A DNA stretch of 60,108 nt from contig JAFZVE010000019.1 of NCBI GenBank assembly GCA_017617995.1, positions 1-60,108 on the forward strand, in the 5' to 3' direction. The translations under genes and the position numbers were made by a program. Shown here in pieces: positions 1-8,923 of the stretch (the stretch's first letter is position 1; each line of letters begins with the position of its first letter). The notes beneath the pieces are model-generated. The model ran no database searches, was not told the DNA's origin, and worked only from the letters and a program-made list of their open reading frames with translations. The stretch is from Clostridiales bacterium (GTDB lineage: Bacteria; Bacillota; Clostridia; Saccharofermentanales; Saccharofermentanaceae).

Positions 1-777
1 CTTTCCGGCACGCGCGGCTCCGGCACTATCTTCTTTACCGGCTGCCCGCTCGGATGCGTCTTCTGCCAGAACTACGAGATCTCCAGAAGACTTCCGGAAG
101 GTTCCTCCCATCCCGGCCCGTACGAACTTCCCGGTCGCATCTATACCATAGAAGGACTCGCATCTGCCATGCTCGATCTTCAGAATCAGGGCGCACATAA
201 CATCAACTTCGTGACCGGGACACACTACGTCCCGCACATCATCGAGGGTGTACGTCTCGCCAGAGCACACGGCCTTACTATTCCGACGCTATACAACTGC
301 GGTGGCTATGAATCCGTCGACACGATCCGTTCCCTCGAAGGGACGATCGACATCTATCTTCCGGATATGAAGTTCTTCTCAAGAGAGATCAGCAGCAAAT
401 ATGCCCACGCCGCCGACTACTTCGACCGCGCAAAGGATGCCATCGACGAGATGGTCCGCCAGTGCCCGAAGCAGGAATTTGACAAAGACGGCATGATGAA
501 GCGCGGCGTCATTGTTCGACACCTGATGCTGCCGGGCGTTCTCTTTGACACGAAACACATTCTGGACTATCTGACCGAAACCTACGGAAACACGATCACG
601 ATCAGTCTCATGAACCAGTACACGCCGATGCCCGGCGCACCCGACGAGCTCGCCCGGCCGCTCCCCCAGAAGCACTACGACTCCATGGTCAATTACTTAT
701 CGATCCTCGGCCAGACCAACGCCTTCACACAGGAAGGCGGCACGGTCAGCGAGAGTTTCATTCCTGACTTCGAGTAG
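1..777 (+). CDS. PflX-like radical SAM protein, 5' truncated
   Basis: The gene enters from the left edge in frame 1, so the N-terminus is missing; 258 codons remain. Near the start of the fragment the sequence reads TGCPLGCVFCQNYEIS, giving the CX3CX2C cluster motif (fragment residues C15, C19, C22) that binds the [4Fe-4S] cluster cleaving S-adenosylmethionine. The rest fits the uncharacterised PflX group (COG1313), relatives of pyruvate formate-lyase activase; the family is normally about 300 residues, so roughly 40 residues are lost. Substrate unknown. It converges on the lipoprotein gene with a 13-nt gap and no obvious terminator. Confidence 0.85.
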   Translation, partial: LSGTRGSGTIFFTGCPLGCVFCQNYEISRRLPEGSSHPGPYELPGRIYTIEGLASAMLDLQNQGAHNINFVTGTHYVPHIIEGVRLARAHGLTIPTLYNCGGYESVDTIRSLEGTIDIYLPDMKFFSREISSKYAHAADYFDRAKDAIDEMVRQCPKQEFDKDGMMKRGVIVRHLMLPGVLFDTKHILDYLTETYGNTITISLMNQYTPMPGAPDELARPLPQKHYDSMVNYLSILGQTNAFTQEGGTVSESFIPDFE

Positions 778-790
778 TTCTTCCGGAACA

Positions 791-2029
791 TCAGCCCGGC
801 AGAACGATCTCGCTCGTGTTATCTCCGATCTTATCCAGATGGATCAGGTAGTCGGCGAATCCGTATCCTTGATCCTTCTCGTAATACATATTTACATAAA
901 GTGTCGATCCTTCAAGGCTCAACTTTGATATGAAGCTCTCCTTCACACCATCCATCTGAAGTTTCAGTGTCCTGATCTCTCCGGACTCGGAGATCGTATT
1001 GATCAGATTCTCATCCATCTGCACAAGGACCGGCGCACTTCCCTGGGCATCCATGACGAGACTGCCGTTCAGAAGTTCCGTTACCTTACTGATCTTGTCA
1101 CCCTCGAGCTTGCCGATATAGATCTTCTGTCCCTCATCGGAATTATAGGAGATGAACAGGAGATCCTTCCATACGTCCATTCTCCACACACGTGACCGGT
1201 TGCAGACATCCCACATGTCTTCCCCTATCTCGATCCGCTGAAGTTCCTTAAAATCCGAATCGAGTACCACAAGAGAAGTGGTGGAATTCTTACCATTCAC
1301 GTCGTCATAGAGAGCATAGATTTTCTCTCCGTCCGAACACATCCTGAAGAGGACATCACCCTTGGTCTGCACATTGGTAATCGAGCACTCCATCTCGCGG
1401 GACCAGTTCCCGGTATCCACATCGTAGACAGATAGGAATGTCCGAAGTAACTTGCCCGTCACTTCCTCTGTGATATAGCCATCCAGATATACGACCTTCC
1501 TACCCACACTCTGTGCAGAAGATTCGTAAGGACTCAGGTTTGCCCAGTCGACGATGTCACTATAATGGATCACTTCCACTTCTTTCTTTTCAGGGTTTAC
1601 ACGAATGAGCACTTTCTCCTTCTCATCGGATTCCTCTGAATCGTCGGATGTCGGAGACTGCGTCACAAACATATAATAGTCTGAATCGATTTTTGCGATT
1701 CCCACAGGTAAGGTGAAAACACTCGGGATCACACCCAGGTCCGTAGTATTCCCGTCTTTATCTGCCGAAATCACATGTAGTTCTCCCGATCCGCCACCCA
1801 TATCTGCAGGCATTACTGTCGAGAGATACACACGGCTTCCCCCGATATAGGAAAATGCTCCCTCCCCCGTAGTAGCTAATTTCTCGACGACATCCGGATC
1901 TGCTGAAGACGAAGTTTCATTAGAAGAAGAAGATGCTGCCTCGGAGTTTTCTTTCTTACCATGACATGCACTAAGTGCAAGACACACGATCAACAGAGAA
2001 GTGATCGCGACACGAATTCCTTTTTTCAT
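791..2029 (-). CDS. Putative lipoprotein of unknown function
   Basis: 412 residues. The start is placed at MKKGIRV, because AGGAGG lies 7 nt upstream; a longer reading adds ten residues that would contain this ribosome site. Residues 1-21 are a lipoprotein signal peptide with lipobox LSAC (lipidated C22), followed by a Ser/Glu-rich linker (about 25-45). The mature part has many short beta-strand-like stretches and phrases such as VVLDSDFKEL and YIGKLEGDKI, suggesting a beta-propeller-like extracellular domain, but I recognise no family. It is divergent from the AraC gene. Confidence 0.75.
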   Translation of the reverse strand: MKKGIRVAITSLLIVCLALSACHGKKENSEAASSSSNETSSSADPDVVEKLATTGEGAFSYIGGSRVYLSTVMPADMGGGSGELHVISADKDGNTTDLGVIPSVFTLPVGIAKIDSDYYMFVTQSPTSDDSEESDEKEKVLIRVNPEKKEVEVIHYSDIVDWANLSPYESSAQSVGRKVVYLDGYITEEVTGKLLRTFLSVYDVDTGNWSREMECSITNVQTKGDVLFRMCSDGEKIYALYDDVNGKNSTTSLVVLDSDFKELQRIEIGEDMWDVCNRSRVWRMDVWKDLLFISYNSDEGQKIYIGKLEGDKISKVTELLNGSLVMDAQGSAPVLVQMDENLINTISESGEIRTLKLQMDGVKESFISKLSLEGSTLYVNMYYEKDQGYGFADYLIHLDKIGDNTSEIVLPG

Positions 2030-2096
2030 AGAGATTCCTCCTATGTTTTTGTTTGCCACCCCATAACTATTATATCACCTTCATGGTCTTCCACAT

Positions 2097-2125
2097 TTGG
2101 GATTTCCGGGAAACGATGCTATACT
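2097..2125 (+). promoter_or_regulatory. Candidate promoter for the AraC regulator
   Basis: TTGGGA (2097-2102) and TATACT (2120-2125) are separated by 17 nt and point at the AraC gene. An ATTATA at 2069-2074, read on the minus strand as TATAAT, is a -10 candidate for the divergent lipoprotein gene. The leader also holds a second strong ribosome site (AAGGAGG at about 2140) ahead of GTG ATT TAT TGA, too short to be called a gene. Confidence 0.45.
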
Positions 2126-2193
2126 TGTTTTATTCTCAGAAGGAGGTTTCCTTCCGTGATTTATTGAACTGACCGAAAGGAGATGGGCAACAT

Positions 2194-3165
2194 ATGAACG
2201 ACGAGATCACACCATCCGTTGCTGACACCGTTGTAGTTCCGACCGAATCATACGAGCGGGATGCCACGACACCTGTTATATACAACCAGCCTGTCCGCCA
2301 GTTCAGTAAGCGTGTCCTGAACGGCGATGAGGAAGACGTCGACTTCATCCCGAAGACCACGATGCGTATCTGGTACAACAACCAGTACAAGAGCTATGCG
2401 CCCCATAAGCACGAAGCGCTTGAGATCTGTATCCCGATCGAGAACGAGTACAAGTACATCATCAACGGAAAATCTGTCAATCTTAATCCCGGCGATATTC
2501 TCTTCATCCCGCCGCACATGATGCACGAGATCGAGTGCGAGAACGACGGATGCCGATTCATTTATCTCTTCGTGATCGATTTTCTTATGGGACTCTTTGA
2601 TTTCTCTTTTCTTAGCGAGTTCTTCAAGGAACCGCGTATCATCAACGAATCGACGTATCCGACCATCTACGGAAAAGTTTATGAGACATTTATGGGCATC
2701 AATGACCAGTATTTCCTATACGAGAACATGGTTCTGGAGCTTCCGATCTATTCGCGACTCATGAACATCTTCTCTCTTCTTGTCACGACCAATCCCCAGT
2801 TCAATCCGATCCATCTCGAAGACAGCAAGAGCAAGAGCAAATACGTCAAGTTCAAATCATTGATCAACCACATCAATGCTCACTTCATGGATGAAATCAC
2901 ACTCGAGTGGGCGGCCGACTACGTCGGTTTCTCCAAGTTCCACTTCTCGAGGCTCTTTAAAGAGTATACGGATGTCACTTTCTATGAGTTCCTTCTTCAT
3001 CGCCGCATGCAGGCAGCCAAGGTACTCCTGACCGATACCGACAAGACCGTCACGGAGATCGCCTTCCAGTCCGGGTTTAATAATCTCACAAGTTTCACCC
3101 GCTGCTTCAAGAATGCGACTGGCATGACCCCGTCGCAATACCGCGCCGCACGTATCACCGAGTAA
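2194..3165 (+). CDS. AraC-family transcriptional regulator
   Basis: 323 residues. AAAGGAGATGGGCAACAT precedes the ATG. The N-terminal half holds a cupin-like ligand-binding domain (about 65-125; APHKHEALEI and NPGDILFIPPHMMHEI are typical of the sugar-sensing AraC pocket). The C-terminus (about 220-320) holds two helix-turn-helix motifs: AADYVGFSKFHFSRLFKEY and the signature VTEIAFQSGFNNLTSFTRCF. It lies next to a sugar ABC importer transcribed towards it and probably controls that importer, though this is inferred from position only. Confidence 0.9.
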   Translation: MNDEITPSVADTVVVPTESYERDATTPVIYNQPVRQFSKRVLNGDEEDVDFIPKTTMRIWYNNQYKSYAPHKHEALEICIPIENEYKYIINGKSVNLNPGDILFIPPHMMHEIECENDGCRFIYLFVIDFLMGLFDFSFLSEFFKEPRIINESTYPTIYGKVYETFMGINDQYFLYENMVLELPIYSRLMNIFSLLVTTNPQFNPIHLEDSKSKSKYVKFKSLINHINAHFMDEITLEWAADYVGFSKFHFSRLFKEYTDVTFYEFLLHRRMQAAKVLLTDTDKTVTEIAFQSGFNNLTSFTRCFKNATGMTPSQYRAARITE

Positions 3166-3239
3166 CCTCGCTTGTTGACGGCTTTCCGTCTAAATCGTCA
3201 CGGCAATCACTAATGCCGAGTATCGAAAAAAAGAATAAA

Positions 3240-3270
3240 GAAGCCGTCCCTTTTCGGAACGGCTTCTTTT
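3240..3270. terminator. Rho-independent terminator, probably bidirectional
   Basis: Stem GAAGCCGT/ACGGCTTC followed by TTTT on the plus strand; the complement also runs into a T-rich stretch. It sits between the convergent AraC gene and the ABC permease gene. Confidence 0.8.
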
Positions 3271-3328
3271 GTAATTGTGTTTCTTTGTTGCTTTCGGAAA
3301 TAGCCTTTCGGCTTTCCTGCCCTCGGAA

Positions 3329-4201
3329 TTAACCCTTAACGGAACCGAGTGCAACACCACTGACGATGTACTTCGAGAGAAGCAGATAGACGATGATAAG
3401 CGGAAGTGCTGTCATGGAAAGACCAAGATAGATACAACCGAATTCTGTCTTATAGATATCGCCGTTGAGCAGGGAAACCATGATAGGCATCGTGTAGCTC
3501 TCTTTCTTATTCAGAAGGATCATCGGCAGGAAGAAGTTGTTCCAGGATCCTACGAAAGCGAAGATCGCCTGTGTAGCCATAGCCGGTTTCATGATCGGAA
3601 GTACGATCGTGTTAAATGTTCTAAACTCGCCAGCACCATCGATACGGGCAGATTCTACGATTTCCAGGGAGAGCGCGCCCTCGAGGTATTGTCTCATAAA
3701 GAATACCATCATAGGAGAAGCGATCGCCGGCAGGATGAGCATGAGACGGTTGTTCACGAGATGGAACTGGTAGCATGCTCTGTAGAAACCGATCATGGTA
3801 ACTGTACCAGGAAGCATCATGATACCCATAACCAAGCTGAAGAATGCCTTCTTGAGCTTCCAGTCATATGTATAGATCGCATACGCAGTAAGGCTCGAGA
3901 AGTAAACAGCCAGTACAGTAACGCCTGTGGAGATGATGAAGGAGTTTTTCATACCGAGCAGAGCGTTAAATGTCTTCTTGGTTTTCAGAAGGTTGATGTT
4001 GTTCTTAAGCTGACTGCCCGGGATAAAGCTGACTGCGTGAGCCATGATCTGGGCAGTAGAACGTGTCGAGTTGATAAGCATGACCAGGAAAGGAGCAATA
4101 CTCAAAATCGCCAGGATCGTACATACAATATAAATTACGGTCTTGAAGATAATAGAGTCTTTTGCTTTAGATGAGGCCATCGCTGTTGTATTAGTAGCCA
4201 T
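3329..4201 (-). CDS. Carbohydrate ABC transporter permease (MalG-like)
   Basis: 290 residues with about six membrane spans. It contains the EAA loop of binding-protein-dependent permeases (ESARIDGAGEFRTFNTIVLP, about residues 190-210), which contacts the ATPase. This is the second CUT1 permease, the MalG/AraQ type. It starts 3 nt after the stop of the first permease, with AGGGGGGCG as ribosome site inside the end of that gene. No ATPase gene is present; in many Bacillota such importers share a common MsmX-type ATPase encoded elsewhere. Substrate probably an oligosaccharide, not determined. Confidence 0.9.
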   Translation of the reverse strand: MATNTTAMASSKAKDSIIFKTVIYIVCTILAILSIAPFLVMLINSTRSTAQIMAHAVSFIPGSQLKNNINLLKTKKTFNALLGMKNSFIISTGVTVLAVYFSSLTAYAIYTYDWKLKKAFFSLVMGIMMLPGTVTMIGFYRACYQFHLVNNRLMLILPAIASPMMVFFMRQYLEGALSLEIVESARIDGAGEFRTFNTIVLPIMKPAMATQAIFAFVGSWNNFFLPMILLNKKESYTMPIMVSLLNGDIYKTEFGCIYLGLSMTALPLIIVYLLLSKYIVSGVALGSVKG

Positions 4202-4204
4202 TGA

Positions 4205-5203
4205 TTACGCCCCCCTTGCCATAAGTCTGTTACGCTTCATTTCAGCCTTCTTCATCTTCGCGAGCTTCGCAGCTTCCTTATCTCTCATGAGATAGAACAG
4301 GAGGCAGGAGCATCCGACGATGATGATGAACAAGATGATACTTGCTGCAGCTGAACGATTGTACTTATAAGGTTTTCTGAAGGACTGGTTGTAGATATAG
4401 ATCGCCACAGTCTGTGTCGCGTTGTCCGGACCACCCTGAGCAAGGAGCATCGGGATATCGAACATACTCAGACCACCGATCAAGCTGGTTACGAGAGTAA
4501 AGAGCATAACCGGACGGATACTCGGGATCGTAATCTTCCAGAACTTCTGAATTCTGTTGGCTCCATCAATTTCGGCAGCTTCGAAGATCTCAGGATTGAT
4601 ACCGATAACGGCAGCAATCAAAGTGATCATCGTGGAACCATACCACTGCCAGCACTGGATAAACTCAACAATTGCACGTGTCGGAGACTTCTTGAGCAAG
4701 AAGTTATATGGCTCCTTCAGGATGTGCAACGACTTGAGAATATCATTGATCGGACCGATCGGGTAACCGAACAGCGTACGGAACAGGATCGCGCAAGTTG
4801 CCGCCGTGATAATGTTCGGGAGGTAGAAAACTACCTTGTAGAAACCCTGACCCTTAACCTTTACGCGGTTATCTGTGAACCATGCGGAAAGGAGTAATGC
4901 CAGACCCAGCTGTGGGATAAAGTTAATCACCCAGATTCTCGCTGTTGTAATCAAACCCATGAGGAAGTAGCTCATCTGGCCGGAAGGTCTCTTCTGGAAG
5001 AGATACTTAAAGTTCTCAAGAGGATCCTTGAGAATCTCCATCTTCGGCGGGATCGCGCCCTCATGGTTGGTAAATCCGATAAGCAGTGTGTAGCAGACCG
5101 GATAAAGTGTAAAGACTAAAAAAGCAAGAACAAACGGGATGGCAAAGATGTATCCAAATTTGGAATAATTAACGAGCTTCTTTTGTTTCAAAAAAAACAC
5201 CAC
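4205..5203 (-). CDS. Carbohydrate ABC transporter permease (MalF/UgpA-like)
   Basis: 332 residues, about six membrane spans, with the EAA loop EAAEIDGANRIQKFWKITIP (about residues 205-225). The start is uncertain: the first in-frame codon is a GTG at 5203 with a weak ribosome site, while a TTG at 5191 has GGTGGTG 6 nt upstream and would remove four residues. It forms the membrane channel with the following MalG-like permease. It is separated from the binding-protein gene by 97 nt containing a strong hairpin. The C-terminal tail is Lys/Met/Arg-rich. Confidence 0.9.
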   Translation of the reverse strand: MVFFLKQKKLVNYSKFGYIFAIPFVLAFLVFTLYPVCYTLLIGFTNHEGAIPPKMEILKDPLENFKYLFQKRPSGQMSYFLMGLITTARIWVINFIPQLGLALLLSAWFTDNRVKVKGQGFYKVVFYLPNIITAATCAILFRTLFGYPIGPINDILKSLHILKEPYNFLLKKSPTRAIVEFIQCWQWYGSTMITLIAAVIGINPEIFEAAEIDGANRIQKFWKITIPSIRPVMLFTLVTSLIGGLSMFDIPMLLAQGGPDNATQTVAIYIYNQSFRKPYKYNRSAAASIILFIIIVGCSCLLFYLMRDKEAAKLAKMKKAEMKRNRLMARGA

Positions 5204-5221
5204 CGTTCACTCTTAGTAGGA

Positions 5222-5260
5222 AAGAAAAATGGGGCGGGCGAAATTCCTTTCGTCCGCCCC
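5222..5260 (-). terminator. Terminator-like hairpin inside the ABC operon
   Basis: In the direction of transcription a stem GGGGCGGACGAAA/TTTCGCCCGCCCC (5231-5260) is followed by ATTTTTCTTT. It lies between the binding-protein gene and the permease genes, where partial termination would give more binding protein than permease. Confidence 0.75.
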
Positions 5261-5300
5261 CAGATCTTCTAGTTCACTTGGTTAGAAGTGTATCTGCAAA

Positions 5301-6731
5301 TTAGTCGATTGCGAGACCAGCGTTTGCAGCAACGTCCTTGAACTCATTGAGTGCAGCGTCCTTATCCTTCTCACCCATAGCGTACTGCTTAACCTGCTCC
5401 TGCCATGTGCCGTTCAGTGTGGAGTCATATTCGCACTTGCACTTAGCGGAAGCGTAGGATGTAGCCTGTACAAAGATATCGAACGGGTTCTGACCACCGA
5501 GGAAGTCCATGGAACCATCAGACATCTTCATGACTGTACCGGAAGAAACTGTATCCTTAGCAGCGGAGATAGCGCCGTTAGCCCAAGCATAGAGGAGACC
5601 ATTCTCTGTGCAGTCAAGTGTGATCCACTCAACGATCTTAGAGATAACTTCCTTCTTGTCAGCGTTCTCGATGGCAGCCTTGTTAGCCAGCAGCCAGGAA
5701 CCGCCCCACCAGAAACCAACGTTCGGTACGCATACAGCGTAGTCACCGAAACCAGTAGCTTCGTCTACAGCCTGCTTAGCGATAACGTAGTTGATGAGCC
5801 AAGCCGGACCATACCAACCGAATACCTTACGCTCGCTCTGGTCCTTCATGTCAGCATACCAAGCTTCCTGCCAAGCGTCTGTCTTGTTGGTGTAGTCACC
5901 ATCGATCAGCTTCTTAGCGATGTCAAGGTATTCCATTCTCATCGGGTCGATGTTGAGCTTGCCGTCTACAACCCACGGAGTAGAAGCAGCCTTCTCGCAT
6001 ACGTTCCAAACGTCACCGAGACCAGAAACGATTGCATAACCCTTAGCCTTCAGAGCTTCAGCAGCCTCGAAGAACTTGTCCCAGGACTGTGTGCCGGCGC
6101 CGATAGCAGCCTCAACAGTAGCCTGATCGTCAGAACCGAAAACGTCCTTAGCGATGGAACGTCTGTAGATGAACGCACCACCTGTGCACTGATAGCAGAG
6201 AGCTACGAGATCGCCACCCTTGTTGGTACCGAGCTCAACAGTGTACTTAGCAATGTCAGCAGCTGCGATCTTACCATCAACATCATCGATGAAGCTGGAG
6301 TAAGGAGCAGCAAAATCAGCGAACTCACCCTGTGTGTAAGGGAGAATGTAGTCAGCCTCAGCAACGTAAAGGTCCGGAGCCAGATCGCCACCAGCGGTAA
6401 GAGCCGCGTTCAGCTTTGTCTCGTAAGCCTGGTTGTCGTTGTTGGAAACTGTAGCGTTGATTGTGTACTTGTCAGCATACTCCGGATTTCTCTTGAAGAA
6501 TTCCTCGATCATGCCCGGAACCTCATCAGACATCGCGTAAACGTTGATCTCGATGCTACCGGTACCAATCTGAACCTCAGATGTTGTCGGATCAGACTTC
6601 TCAGCAGAAGCTGTTGTTCCGCCGTTGTCAGATGAACCTGCAGCTGTTGTTGTGCTGTCCGAAGAAGAGCAGCCAGCGAACATTGCAGCGCACATCGTGA
6701 AGCAAAGAACACTTGCAATAATTTTTTTCAT
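5301..6731 (-). CDS. Carbohydrate ABC transporter substrate-binding lipoprotein
   Basis: 476 residues. The start is at MKKIIASV, with AGGAGGACGAT just upstream; the 29 extra upstream codons are leader. Signal peptide with lipobox MFAGC (lipidated C21), then a Ser/Thr/Gly-rich linker to about residue 50. The mature domain (about 55-470) matches CUT1 extracellular solute-binding proteins: INVYAMSDEVPGMIEEFFKR at the start of lobe 1, PDLYVAEADYILPY, and an aromatic-rich region (VGFWWGGSWLLANKAA) of the kind that lines sugar sites. Being first and separated by a hairpin from the permeases, it is probably made in excess. Confidence 0.92.
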   Translation of the reverse strand: MKKIIASVLCFTMCAAMFAGCSSSDSTTTAAGSSDNGGTTASAEKSDPTTSEVQIGTGSIEINVYAMSDEVPGMIEEFFKRNPEYADKYTINATVSNNDNQAYETKLNAALTAGGDLAPDLYVAEADYILPYTQGEFADFAAPYSSFIDDVDGKIAAADIAKYTVELGTNKGGDLVALCYQCTGGAFIYRRSIAKDVFGSDDQATVEAAIGAGTQSWDKFFEAAEALKAKGYAIVSGLGDVWNVCEKAASTPWVVDGKLNIDPMRMEYLDIAKKLIDGDYTNKTDAWQEAWYADMKDQSERKVFGWYGPAWLINYVIAKQAVDEATGFGDYAVCVPNVGFWWGGSWLLANKAAIENADKKEVISKIVEWITLDCTENGLLYAWANGAISAAKDTVSSGTVMKMSDGSMDFLGGQNPFDIFVQATSYASAKCKCEYDSTLNGTWQEQVKQYAMGEKDKDAALNEFKDVAANAGLAID

Positions 6732-6879
6732 ATCGTCCTCCTGATATTTGTAGATTTTTGACGAACGAGTCGCCGTTTTCTTGTAACTACATGTACATAA
6801 TACCCATTGGCCTGACAATTTACATTACAATTCTTGCGATAAAGTGCCATTTGTCCATTCATTCCTTGCTATTTAAAGA

Positions 6880-6924
6880 GCGAAACGTTACGCGCTGTAT
6901 TTTTATTCACCATGTTGGTATAAT
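6880..6924 (+). promoter_or_regulatory. LacI-type operator-like palindrome and -10 ahead of the YesL-like gene
   Basis: GCGAAACGTTACGC (6880-6893) is a CG-centred palindrome with one mismatched symmetric pair, the form bound by LacI/GalR regulators. A consensus TATAAT lies at 6919-6924, so the palindrome would overlap or adjoin the -35. It lies between the divergent binding-protein and YesL-like genes and could control both. Confidence 0.45.
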
Positions 6925-6976
6925 CTTTTCGAGTCAGAAATGAATCTGTCCAAACTCCTTTTCGAGGTGCTTCTCT

Positions 6977-7831
6977 ATGCATGAGACTTTTAATCAGAAT
7001 AACCCCGCAATGCGCGTTCTTTCTAATGTTTTTAACATATTCTGGGTCAATCTCCTCTTCATCTTTACATGTATTCCGATCATCACGATCGGCCCATCTC
7101 TGTGCGGACTATACAAAGTATGTCTAAAGATCGTAAGCGGCGACGACCCGCAGGTCTACCAGACTTACTTTCGAGAGTTTAAGGCAAGCTTCAAGAAGGG
7201 CCTCATCTTATGGCTCGGTATTCTTGTACTTGGCACCATGTTCGGCGTCGAGCTCTACTTCATCTATTTCCGTCCCGATGTCTTCGACTCACGCTTCTCT
7301 TTCCTTCAGTATCCGGTCTGGATCATGATCTTCGTAGTCGTGCAGGTCTTCCTCTACGGCTTTGCGCTTCTCTCTACTTTTGAAAACACACTTAAGAAGA
7401 CTATCATCAATGCGATCCTTCTGAGCATCAAGAACTTCGCCATCACGATCTTCCTGATTGCGGTCTGGCTCTTCACCCCGCTCCTCATCAACACGTTCCC
7501 GGATTGGACCTATGCGATCCTGGGACTCGAAGTCTTCTACAACCTTGCTCTTCGTGTCCTGATCTGTTCCTTCTTCCTGCACAAGGCGTTCGGTCTCAAG
7601 AGACTCCGCGTCTTCCGCGACGGCTCCGTTCAGGAACTCTCCTATGACGACGATGGAAATACTGTGACAGATCCCGAAACGGAGGAAGAGTCCGGCGAGG
7701 AAACTGACGACGCCGGTGAAGACGAACAATCGGCCGAAGGATCCGACGATTCGGATGAAGAACAGTCTGAAGATACATCTGACGAAGACGAGGATGAGGA
7801 GACAGAATCAGACGAAGAGAATCGTGACTGA
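6977..7831 (+). CDS. YesL-like (DUF624) membrane protein with acidic tail
   Basis: 284 residues. Residues 1-205 carry about five membrane spans and resemble DUF624/YesL, a family usually found beside carbohydrate ABC importers, as here; its molecular role is unknown. The start fits the family (FNIFWVNLLFIFTCIPIITI, about 17-36, is a typical first span). From about residue 225 the chain is an unusually long, highly acidic cytoplasmic tail built of Asp, Glu and Ser. It is divergent from the binding-protein gene and is probably co-regulated with the importer. GAGGTG precedes the ATG. Confidence 0.8.
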   Translation: MHETFNQNNPAMRVLSNVFNIFWVNLLFIFTCIPIITIGPSLCGLYKVCLKIVSGDDPQVYQTYFREFKASFKKGLILWLGILVLGTMFGVELYFIYFRPDVFDSRFSFLQYPVWIMIFVVVQVFLYGFALLSTFENTLKKTIINAILLSIKNFAITIFLIAVWLFTPLLINTFPDWTYAILGLEVFYNLALRVLICSFFLHKAFGLKRLRVFRDGSVQELSYDDDGNTVTDPETEEESGEETDDAGEDEQSAEGSDDSDEEQSEDTSDEDEDEETESDEENRD

Positions 7832-7832
7832 G

Positions 7833-7877
7833 AAAACAAAAAGGCCACAGTGCTTCTACTGAGGAAGAACTGTGGCC
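7833..7877 (-). terminator. Rho-independent terminator of the membrane-anchored hypothetical gene
   Basis: Perfect stem GGCCACAGT (7843-7851)/ACTGTGGCC (7869-7877); on the minus strand it is followed by TTTTTGTTTT. Little T tract exists on the plus side. Confidence 0.85.
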
Positions 7878-7895
7878 GGATCATTTATTATCAGC

Positions 7896-8561
7896 TTAAC
7901 TGAAGAAGAGATACTCCAGAAGAAGTTTCTCTTCTTCTTTTTTGTTCGATCTCGCGGAGAGCATCAGATAGTGCTTCTCCTCTGAGCCTTCGTAGGCCGG
8001 CTGGAAATACTCCATACCTGTGATATTGATCGCTGCCGGATAGCTCGCACTCCCGTCTTCGGGCTCGAGGTAGAAGATCATGTCCCGCGCTTCGAGATCA
8101 CTGATCTGTTCTTCCGTCAGCACATCGCGCAAGTCGCGCACTCCATTGGGTCCGTACTCCTTGATCGACCGGGAGTTCGTGATGACGATATCCACCACAC
8201 CACCGGCAATCAGTGAATCGAGCTTCATCACACTGGCGGTCATATCCTGCGTCATCGCGATCGAGTCTTCATTGGTCGGCGCGTGAAAAGTACTGTCAAT
8301 GATAAACTCCTTTCCGATCTTCTGCTGGTAATCCTGGAAGAGTACGTCTTCCGATTCGTACCGCCCGTTCACGATGGCGATATTGAGGTAGGCTTTCTTC
8401 GTGGCCGAGAGATAAGAATAGAGCATGGATCCCAACACACCCAGAACAATAACCGGGATGATCACCCACCACTTATAGTAAGTCCAGAAGTGTACGATCG
8501 CACCCTTTATGCCCACTTCCTTGATATTCAGTTTTTTCTTCTCCAGACTCGGATCCGGCAT
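7896..8561 (-). CDS. Single-span membrane protein of unknown function
   Basis: 221 residues from the ATG at 8561, which has AAGGAG 12 nt upstream; an ATG at 8594 would add 11 residues but has no ribosome site. The protein has a basic cytoplasmic N-terminus, one membrane span (about 31-51, WWVIIPVIVLGVLGSMLYSY) and an extracytoplasmic domain of about 165 residues. The latter has the feel of a solute-binding-like fold (VNGRYESEDVLFQDYQQKIG, GVVDIVITNSRSIKEYG), but I cannot assign a family. It converges on the YesL-like gene and may belong to the same regulon. Confidence 0.7.
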   Translation of the reverse strand: MPDPSLEKKKLNIKEVGIKGAIVHFWTYYKWWVIIPVIVLGVLGSMLYSYLSATKKAYLNIAIVNGRYESEDVLFQDYQQKIGKEFIIDSTFHAPTNEDSIAMTQDMTASVMKLDSLIAGGVVDIVITNSRSIKEYGPNGVRDLRDVLTEEQISDLEARDMIFYLEPEDGSASYPAAINITGMEYFQPAYEGSEEKHYLMLSARSNKKEEEKLLLEYLFFS

Positions 8562-8923
8562 AGTCGCTTCGTACTCCTTCTTAAGTGAAATCATAAAACC
8601 GTTTTCGTTTCACAACCGCTATGATAACAGAAACAATAAAATGTGCAAGTTCGAATCACTTCATCGTGGAGTGAAAGGAACACCGAAACCGATTTCAGTA
8701 ACTATATATATTATGTATAAATATATAAATATATATACATATTAAGAAGCCTCAACAGGTCTTTCCATGCGAGGAGAATGTAAAAAAGATTTAGGGCACA
8801 CTTGAAACAACTTCCGACTATTTAAGTCATTCGTGAAACAAATAACGTTTTGCACACAAATAAATGATCCCGTTCCTTTGCGAAGCGGGATCTTTTTTTG
8901 TCTTTCAGGATGAGAAACGGACG
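8562..8923. other. Gene-free stretch with AT-only tract
   Basis: No coding signal on either strand. It holds a nearly pure A/T tract at about 8700-8745 with several TATAAT-like hexamers on both strands, and a terminator hairpin near its right end. The tract is the probable promoter region of the leftward membrane-protein gene. Confidence 0.6.
8866..8899. terminator. Terminator hairpin downstream of the fab/transcarboxylase operon
   Basis: Stem GATCCCG (8866-8872)/CGGGATC (8886-8892). The plus strand continues with TTTTTTT and the minus strand with ATTTATTT, so it can work in both directions. It is the first such structure after the long leftward operon ends at 8924. Confidence 0.75.

Noticed and set aside
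2135..2167. Leader peptide GTG ATT TAT TGA behind a strong ribosome site upstream of the AraC gene
   Set aside because: Three codons with no attenuator hairpin following; not enough to call a gene.
3275..4174. A 299-codon plus-strand frame opposite the MalG-like permease
   Set aside because: Its translation is low-complexity, charged and Cys/His-rich with no membrane or domain pattern; the minus-strand permease is unmistakable.
8700..8745. AT-only tract as replication origin or centromere-like element
   Set aside because: No DnaA boxes, iterons or replication genes are nearby; the tract is short and consistent with a promoter region.
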